This document shows positions 7,047 through 11,361 of a stretch of 11,361 nucleotides of DNA, in pieces (position 1 is the stretch's first letter; each line of letters opens with the position of its first letter). Source of the DNA: Chloroflexota bacterium. GTDB lineage: Bacteria; Chloroflexota; Anaerolineae; Promineifilales; Promineifilaceae. The notes under the pieces are model-generated. The model worked only from the letters and a program-made list of their open reading frames with translations. It was not told the origin of the DNA and did no database searches. The stretch spans positions 1-11,361 of the forward strand of contig QQUD01000304.1 of NCBI GenBank assembly GCA_008501785.1, given 5' to 3'. A program made the translations under genes and the position numbers.

Positions 7047-7067
7047 GATATACAGAAAGAGGAGCAC

Positions 7068-7982
7068 ATGGAGAATCTGAAAAACTTTTTGCAGTCAACT
7101 ATTGGCTTTTTTGCTGTCCTGTTGGCTACCGCCGCCTGGGGGACCTCGGGCGTCTTTGTCAAGTTTGTTGCTGAGAGTGTACCAATTACGGCACTATCAC
7201 TTGCCTTCTGGCGAGACACGTTTACATTTCTAGTGTTGTTTATTATTGTGCGTCTGTTCCGGCCAGATTGGTTGCGCATCGAGCGGCAGCACCTAGGCTG
7301 GCTGATCGGACTTGGGGCCAGCTTTGGCTCCTTTCATGTCTTCTGGAACCTGGCCGTCCTACTTAACGGCGCGGCCATTGCCACGGTTCAGCAGGCCACC
7401 ATGCCAGCTTTAGTAGCCGTCTTTGCCTATTTTTTCTGGGGCGAGGAGCTTACCTGGGTCAAGATTCTGGCGATTGTGCTCGCCTTTGCCGGCACGGTGT
7501 TGGTCTCGGGTCTAGACGTGCTTGGTCAGGCTGAGTTATCTACAACCGGCTTGCTGGTCGGCCTGGGTGTTCCCTTTTCCTACGCGGCGTGGAACCTATT
7601 TGGCAAAAAAGTACGCGAGTATTGCAATCCGTTTACGTTGCTCACTTATGGATTTGGATTTGGGGCGCTTGTCCTCCTACCCTTACAACTTTTCACCCCT
7701 CATCCATGGCCCATCCCGGCTGTTTCCTGGCTCTGGTTTGCAGGACTGATTTTGATCGCTACCATTCTCGCGTTTTCAAGTTATACATTTGCTCTCGGTC
7801 GGCTGCCTGCCAGTATCGCCAGTATCCTGGCCATGACCGAGATACCCATTGTGGCGGTCTATGCCTATTTTCTACTCGACGAGCGCCTCGTCTTCTCACA
7901 GGTGGTCGGCGCAGTGCTGGTTATGGTGGGCGTTCTACTGCTCTTTCGCCGCAACAAGCCTTCGCAGCCAGTCACGTCTTGA
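7068..7982 (+). CDS. DMT-superfamily (EamA) membrane transporter
   Basis: From ATG 7068 the protein has 304 residues. GAGG lies five bases upstream (AAAGAGGAGCACATG), so I reject the longer TTG start at 6999, which adds an atypical polar 23-residue extension. About ten hydrophobic helices form two EamA repeats at roughly 12-145 and 160-298. Repeat one has AAWGTSGVFVKF and ends in FFWGEELTWVKILA; repeat two has PFSYAAWNLFGKK and ends in EIPIVAVYAYFLLDERL. The 'E.P....A..FL.E' element at the end of each repeat is characteristic of this family, which exports amino acids, nucleotides or other metabolites. The substrate cannot be told. The gene is noticeably more GC-rich than its neighbours and has no ACGGCCGT site, which hints at separate acquisition. 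It converges on the 182-codon ORF, with 19 bp between the stops. Confidence 0.92.
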   Translation: MENLKNFLQSTIGFFAVLLATAAWGTSGVFVKFVAESVPITALSLAFWRDTFTFLVLFIIVRLFRPDWLRIERQHLGWLIGLGASFGSFHVFWNLAVLLNGAAIATVQQATMPALVAVFAYFFWGEELTWVKILAIVLAFAGTVLVSGLDVLGQAELSTTGLLVGLGVPFSYAAWNLFGKKVREYCNPFTLLTYGFGFGALVLLPLQLFTPHPWPIPAVSWLWFAGLILIATILAFSSYTFALGRLPASIASILAMTEIPIVAVYAYFLLDERLVFSQVVGAVLVMVGVLLLFRRNKPSQPVTS

Positions 7983-8001
7983 TACGCTAGCTTTATCGTC
8001 G

Positions 8002-8550
8002 TCAGCAAATCCATTGGCGAAACAGAAAAAAAATCTGCGCCGTCTCTTTGACGAATCCGAATACGATACGTTTGTGAAAATTTCGTTCAGAACTCCCTAA
8101 ATAACTTAAAGCCCAATCAGCATCATCTGCCCACGCTCGGAATGGTGCATATGCCTCACCTAAATCTAAAACTGGCATCTTTTTTTGCAGCTTGTGTATA
8201 AAATTTCCTAATCCTGCAAGCATTCGGGGTTGGGGTAGGACCGCCAGCCGTGTTTGTACAGAGGTTTTTGCAGTGATGTCCATGACCAGGCCTTGATAGT
8301 TTCGATAGCTGATGTTTGCGGTGACATAGCGATTGCGAGTACGTATGGCAAAGTTAACGGTGATGGAACGGCCGTTAACCTCCCCCACATATTTCACCGT
8401 ACCCAATCCCTTCTCAGCTGTAAATCCTAATGGCAAAAAACATGCATCAAGCTGGCTGCGTAAAGAGCCTAAGTTCGCTCGAAGCACCTTAAATCTAGTT
8501 TTGGGTAGAATTCTAATTTTTCTGCATTTTCCAAAAAGCTTGCATTTCAA
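8002..8550 (-). CDS. Uncharacterised protein overlapping the ABC ATPase gene
   Basis: This 182-residue ORF starts at ATG 8550, overlapping the last 38 bases of the Wzt-like gene, or possibly at GTG 8487 (residue 22), which would remove the overlap. Neither start has a strong ribosome binding site. I do not recognise the family. Residues 22-110 look like a soluble alpha/beta domain (TVKYVGEVNGRSITVNF, then RNRYVTANISYRNYQG). Residues 130-153 (GEAYAPFRAWADDADWALSYL) resemble the 'x-D-x-x-W-A' segment of several poorly known bacterial surface-related families; this is only an impression. The last 25 residues (RIVFGFVKETAQIFFLFRQW) look unlike the rest and cross a run of eight A/T (8026-8033), so the C-terminus could be frameshifted or truncated next to the EamA gene. 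Same-strand overlap suggests cotranscription with the ATPase. Confidence 0.6.
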   Translation of the reverse strand: MKCKLFGKCRKIRILPKTRFKVLRANLGSLRSQLDACFLPLGFTAEKGLGTVKYVGEVNGRSITVNFAIRTRNRYVTANISYRNYQGLVMDITAKTSVQTRLAVLPQPRMLAGLGNFIHKLQKKMPVLDLGEAYAPFRAWADDADWALSYLGSSERNFHKRIVFGFVKETAQIFFLFRQWIC

Positions 8551-9730
8551 CTAATCCCCATAGTTCGTTTGTTCCACCAGGCACGAGTCGAAATGAATAC
8601 GCTTCATTGTGCAGATCATAACAGTGTGGAAAACGGCTGTCATGAATAGCGGCTGTTATCTTATAACGAGCAGGTAACAGAGGCAATGTCTCTATTTCGT
8701 ATCGAATAACCCCTGCTCCTTCAATCATACCCACATCAAGGCCAGCCAATTGCGTATTAGGGCCATTGACATGAACACCATCTTGCCGATGAATTGCCAA
8801 TCCAAACTCTGGATTCGGGATGGGTTTATGTGCAAAATATTCCATCTCTACCGTTAAGGCATCTCCAGTCTTAAAGACGTTTTGTTCAGCTTCGGTGCTA
8901 TCTAATAGACGAACGGCCGTTAACTCAACTGTTTGATCGCCCACACGCTCAAAATCGACATTTTTTAGCTGGAGACCTTCACGCGCATAACTAAACTCAA
9001 CATATTTTGGCACGACCGCTTCCACTGGACCTGCCGCTACAACTTCGCCTTTTTCCAACCAGACGAGATGTGTGCACAGCGTTTGGATCATATTAATATT
9101 GTGACTAACAATAATAATCGTTGTGCCTTGTCGCTTTAAATCGATAATCGCATCAATACATTTTGCCTGAAAGGCTTGATCTCCAACAGCCAAAATTTCA
9201 TCAACAATCAAAATATCAGGTTCAATATGGATAGCAACACTAAACCCCAGGCGCATATACATACCAGATGAGTAATATTTCACCGGCATATTTATATAAT
9301 CGCCCAATTCAGAAAACGCAACGATGCTATCAAATTTAGCTTTTGTTTCAGCCTGTGATAAACCAACAACCGCCGCATTTAAAAAGATGTTTTCACGTCC
9401 TGTTAAATCTGGGTGAAAGCCTGCACCCAACTCAAGGAGAGCGCCCACACGACCATGAACCACAATGCGGCCTTCATTGGGGCGCAATATTTGTGTAATC
9501 AACTTTAGCAGTGTGCTTTTTCCACAACCATTTCGCCCAACAAAGCCAAAACCTTGCCCAGGCATTACTTCAAAGCTAACGTTGCGCAAAGCCCATAAAT
9601 CTCGATCTGATTTTTGCTTAGACCGCGAAAAAAACGAAATAACGGTTTCTAAAACAGATTGAGGGTCTTCCTTCGTAAACGCAAACCGTTTGCTCACGTT
9701 TTCAAAACGCACAATCGGTTCTTCACTCAT
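8513..9730 (-). CDS. ABC transporter ATPase with C-terminal Wzt-type domain (polysaccharide export)
   Basis: The 405-residue product is the two-domain Wzt/TagH type. The ATPase half (about 5-245) has Walker A GRNGCGKS (65-72), the Wzt-type stretch ALLELGAGFHPDLTGREN (97-114), the ABC signature SSGMYMRLGFS (154-164), Walker B ILIVDE (173-178) and the H-loop histidine in IIVSHN (210). The C-terminal domain (about 255-395; FKTGDALTVEMEY, GVHVNGPNT, LLPARYKITAAIHD) matches the carbohydrate-recognising beta-sandwich of Wzt proteins, which select capped O-antigen or other glycans for export through an ABC-2 permease (Wzm). No permease gene is adjacent: the next gene upstream diverges and the downstream ORF is soluble. 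ATG 9730 has GAGG about ten bases upstream. Confidence 0.93.
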   Translation of the reverse strand: MSEEPIVRFENVSKRFAFTKEDPQSVLETVISFFSRSKQKSDRDLWALRNVSFEVMPGQGFGFVGRNGCGKSTLLKLITQILRPNEGRIVVHGRVGALLELGAGFHPDLTGRENIFLNAAVVGLSQAETKAKFDSIVAFSELGDYINMPVKYYSSGMYMRLGFSVAIHIEPDILIVDEILAVGDQAFQAKCIDAIIDLKRQGTTIIIVSHNINMIQTLCTHLVWLEKGEVVAAGPVEAVVPKYVEFSYAREGLQLKNVDFERVGDQTVELTAVRLLDSTEAEQNVFKTGDALTVEMEYFAHKPIPNPEFGLAIHRQDGVHVNGPNTQLAGLDVGMIEGAGVIRYEIETLPLLPARYKITAAIHDSRFPHCYDLHNEAYSFRLVPGGTNELWGLVEMQAFWKMQKN

Positions 9731-9766
9731 AATTAATCATCCTCAGCATCAAAATTAATCCGCTGC

Positions 9767-9795
9767 ATTGTAACCGAAATAATTCTGGCGACCAA
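9767..9795 (-). promoter_or_regulatory. Candidate promoter of the ABC ATPase gene
   Basis: On the minus strand TTGGTC (9795-9790) and TACAAT (9772-9767) are separated by 17 bp, with the -10 matching consensus at 5/6 and the -35 at 3/6. The start codon at 9730 lies 36 bp downstream. This is a motif match only. Confidence 0.35.
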
Positions 9796-9868
9796 TCAAC
9801 ATAAATAATGCTACGCAACTCAGGCAATTAACGATATACTTACCAGTGGCGTATCAAATACAATATTT

Positions 9869-9875
9869 AAGGAGG
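9869..9875 (+). promoter_or_regulatory. Full-length Shine-Dalgarno sequence of the small ORF
   Basis: AAGGAGG is complementary to the whole anti-Shine-Dalgarno core and lies nine bases before ATG 9885. It is one of the two best ribosome binding sites in the window. Confidence 0.6.
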
Positions 9876-9884
9876 AATTGTCAT

Positions 9885-10013
9885 ATGCTTTCTAAACTTA
9901 ATCTACATGTTGAAAATACAGGTGTTTTGCCTAAATTCTCTACAAAACTTTCAAATTTGGCCGTTTACCGAAATACGGCCGTTTTCATACACAATCAAAC
10001 ACTTACTTGTTGA
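9885..10013 (+). CDS. Small ORF (42 residues) with strong ribosome binding site
   Basis: ATG 9885 follows a perfect AAGGAGG at nine bases and is open for 42 codons to TGA 10011-10013. The product begins MLSKLNLHVENTGVLPKF and continues STKLSNLAVYRNTAVFIHNQ. It has no transmembrane segment, no signal peptide and no family I recognise. The two LAV/TAV pieces come from repeated GGCCGTTT DNA. It lies 92 bp before mutS2 on the same strand. It may be a real short protein, a leader peptide, or the remaining N-terminus of a lost gene. A probable -10 TATACT (9835-9840) lacks a good -35. Confidence 0.45.
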   Translation: MLSKLNLHVENTGVLPKFSTKLSNLAVYRNTAVFIHNQTLTC

Positions 10014-10105
10014 ACATTCACCAGCCTATCCATCATTCGCAACCACATTGCGTTGCGATAGGGTATGGATGCCGGTGCATGTCCAAATAAATAGAATGAC
10101 GAAAA

Positions 10106-11361
10106 ATGGACAACAAATCACTACATACCCTTGAATACAACAAAGTTTTAAAAATTTTAGCCGGTTATACCAGCTTTAGTGCAGGCACAGACCTAGCCTT
10201 TAACCTTCACCCAACCACAGACCAAATAGAAGCGGAAATGTGGCAGACCGAAACACGGGAAGCAATGTTGCTGCTCGATACCCACACCAATATTACAATT
10301 GGTGGTTCACGCGATGTGCGCCGCGCCGTAGACAACGCCGAACGTGGTTTCACCTTGCCTGCCGATGATTTACTTGAAGTGCGCGACACCATTGTGGCCG
10401 CCCGAAATCTGAAACGGCAATTGATCAAGGCTCAAGATGACTTTCCGCACTTAGCAGCTACAGCCGAACTCATAGAAGAATGCCGCGGCCTTGTCTCCTC
10501 CATCAGTCAGACGATTGATGAACGAGGCGAAGTGCTAGATAGTGCCAGCACAAAATTAGCCAAGCTCAGACAAGAACAGCGGATTGTTTACGGCCGTATC
10601 CAAGACAAGCTGCAAAAATTGCTAACCAGCAACGCCAGTTCTCATTTGCAAGAGGCAATTATTACACAGCGTAACGGCCGTTACGTCGTCCCCCTCCGCG
10701 CCGAATCCAAAGGACGCATCAAAGGCATCGTCCACGATCACAGCGGCAGCGGGGCCACGCTTTGGATTGAACCCCTGGCGACAGTCGAAAACAACAACGA
10801 ATATCGCAGCCTGCAAATCAAAGAGCAAGACGAAATTCAGCGCATTCTGGCTGAGCTATCCGACAAAATTGCACAACAAGGCGACGCCATCAAACGGGTG
10901 GTCGAACGCATGGCAGAGCTAGACCTTATCTTTGCCCGCGCCCGCTATTCGAGCATGATCAATGGCGTCGAACCGCAGTTTTTAGAATGGCGCGAGTTTG
11001 AACAACCTCGGCCTCCAAAACATGCCAACGAGCGTGCAAAGTGGACGCCGCCTCCGCCCAATTTGCATCCCGGCTCATCCATCTGGATCAAAGGGGCACG
11101 ACATCCTCTGCTTGAACCAGAGACTGTTGTTCCCACAGACTTAACACTTGATGAAGACATCTTCACCGTCCTCATTACCGGTCCCAACACTGGTGGTAAA
11201 ACAGTCAGCCTAAAAACGGCCGGACTGATGGTGCTCATGGCTCAATCTGGTCTGCACCTGCCAGCAGTCGATGCAAAATTGACCATCTTTAACAATGTGC
11301 TGGCTGACATCGGCGACGAGCAGTCTATCGAACAAAGCCTATCGACTTTCTCAGCTCACAT
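10106..11361 (+). CDS. mutS2: MutS2-family DNA mismatch/recombination ATPase (N-terminal half; runs off right edge)
   Basis: From ATG 10106 there are 418 codons plus two bases. An in-frame TGA at 10097 bounds the start, and no good Shine-Dalgarno sequence precedes it. The opening (HTLEYNKVLKILAGYTSFSAG) is the standard MutS2 N-terminus. Residues to about 310 form the core/lever and clamp helices (AIITQRNGRYVVPLRAESKG, GIVHDHSGSGATLWIEPLA, QIKEQDEIQRILAELSD). The ATPase begins at about 335: Walker A is GPNTGGKT (359-366) and a Walker B region is DIGDEQSI (401-408), followed by the start of the SLSTFSAH signature at the edge. The remaining ATPase, and the KOW and Smr nuclease region usual in this family of about 780-800 residues, would lie outside the window. 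MutS2 acts on branched DNA and stalled or collided ribosomes rather than in MutL-dependent mismatch repair. Confidence 0.95.
   Translation, partial: MDNKSLHTLEYNKVLKILAGYTSFSAGTDLAFNLHPTTDQIEAEMWQTETREAMLLLDTHTNITIGGSRDVRRAVDNAERGFTLPADDLLEVRDTIVAARNLKRQLIKAQDDFPHLAATAELIEECRGLVSSISQTIDERGEVLDSASTKLAKLRQEQRIVYGRIQDKLQKLLTSNASSHLQEAIITQRNGRYVVPLRAESKGRIKGIVHDHSGSGATLWIEPLATVENNNEYRSLQIKEQDEIQRILAELSDKIAQQGDAIKRVVERMAELDLIFARARYSSMINGVEPQFLEWREFEQPRPPKHANERAKWTPPPPNLHPGSSIWIKGARHPLLEPETVVPTDLTLDEDIFTVLITGPNTGGKTVSLKTAGLMVLMAQSGLHLPAVDAKLTIFNNVLADIGDEQSIEQSLSTFSAH

Larger units (their letters stand above)
6851..7067. promoter_or_regulatory. Divergent promoter region between the K+ channel and the EamA transporter
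   Basis: These 217 bp contain no gene. They hold a hairpin-forming inverted repeat (6888-6921), a TATAAT (6989-6994) with no matching -35, and a candidate EamA promoter at 7017-7046. A weak minus-strand pair TTGAAA-N16-TTAAAT is also possible for the channel gene. Confidence 0.4.
9731..10105. promoter_or_regulatory. Divergent intergenic region between the ABC ATPase and mutS2
   Basis: These 375 bp hold a candidate minus-strand promoter (9767-9795), a small ORF with a perfect Shine-Dalgarno sequence (9885-10013), and two GGCCGTTT copies 20 bp apart (9957-9964 and 9977-9984), the second inside ACGGCCGT. The 10014-10105 part shows nothing I can name. A 75-codon plus-strand ORF that runs into mutS2 in another frame has no ribosome binding site and is discounted. 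Confidence 0.5.

Noticed and set aside
6999..7067. N-terminal extension of the EamA gene from a TTG start
   Set aside because: It adds a polar 23-residue segment atypical of the family, while ATG 7068 has a good ribosome binding site and the probable promoter lies inside the extension.
8021..8040. A8 run with CAGA/TCTG flanks as a bidirectional terminator for the EamA gene and its convergent neighbour
   Set aside because: The stem is only four base pairs with an all-A loop and there is no GC-rich stem before a U-tract, so it is not convincing.
9907..10134. 75-codon plus-strand ORF ending inside mutS2
   Set aside because: It lacks a ribosome binding site, overlaps the mutS2 start in another frame and overlaps the better-supported small ORF.

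Overview
This 11.4 kb window is bacterial chromosome. My best guess, an inference only, is a Chloroflexota (Anaerolineae-like) genome. The reasons are a short AfsR/SARP-type regulator whose N-terminus reads like the many BTAD proteins of that phylum, a house-keeping mutS2 and an FxsA/K+-channel pair, moderate base composition, and a strongly over-represented octamer palindrome (ACGGCCGT) in the right half. There is no rRNA, tRNA, CRISPR array, transposase or phage structural gene that I can recognise.

Left part (1-5018). One very large minus-strand gene fills 1-3543 and runs off the left edge with no stop codon. It is AT-rich and encodes at least 1181 residues with no signal peptide. Its modules include a blade-like N-terminal region, two related short beta modules, a LamG/concanavalin-like domain, two charged coiled coils and, between the coils, a beta-gamma-crystallin domain with an intact NNxxSS calcium signature. 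Across a 392 bp divergent spacer lies a plus-strand stand-alone SARP/BTAD regulator (3936-4727). It is followed by what looks like a small gene broken by a one-base loss in an A-run (4813-5018). The regulator and the giant gene share a promoter region with an 11 bp + 7 bp direct repeat, so regulation of one by the other is a testable guess.

Middle part (5030-7982). fxsA and a two-TM potassium channel with a cytoplasmic RCK domain are both on the minus strand, separated by a 100 bp nested-palindrome element of REP/MITE type. Divergent from the channel is a GC-richer DMT/EamA-family transporter (7068-7982), which may be a later arrival.

Right part (8002-11361). A 182-codon unrecognised minus-strand ORF overlaps the end of a Wzt/TagH-type ABC ATPase gene (8513-9730) that carries a C-terminal substrate-binding domain but has no permease gene beside it. 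Divergent from it are a 42-codon small ORF with a full-length Shine-Dalgarno sequence (9885-10013) and the first half of mutS2 (10106 to the right edge).

The most unusual points are the modular LamG/beta-gamma-crystallin protein with its divergent SARP, and the HIP1-like enrichment of ACGGCCGT. That octamer occurs seven times from 5002 rightward and never in 1-5001 or in the EamA gene, suggesting different histories for those segments.
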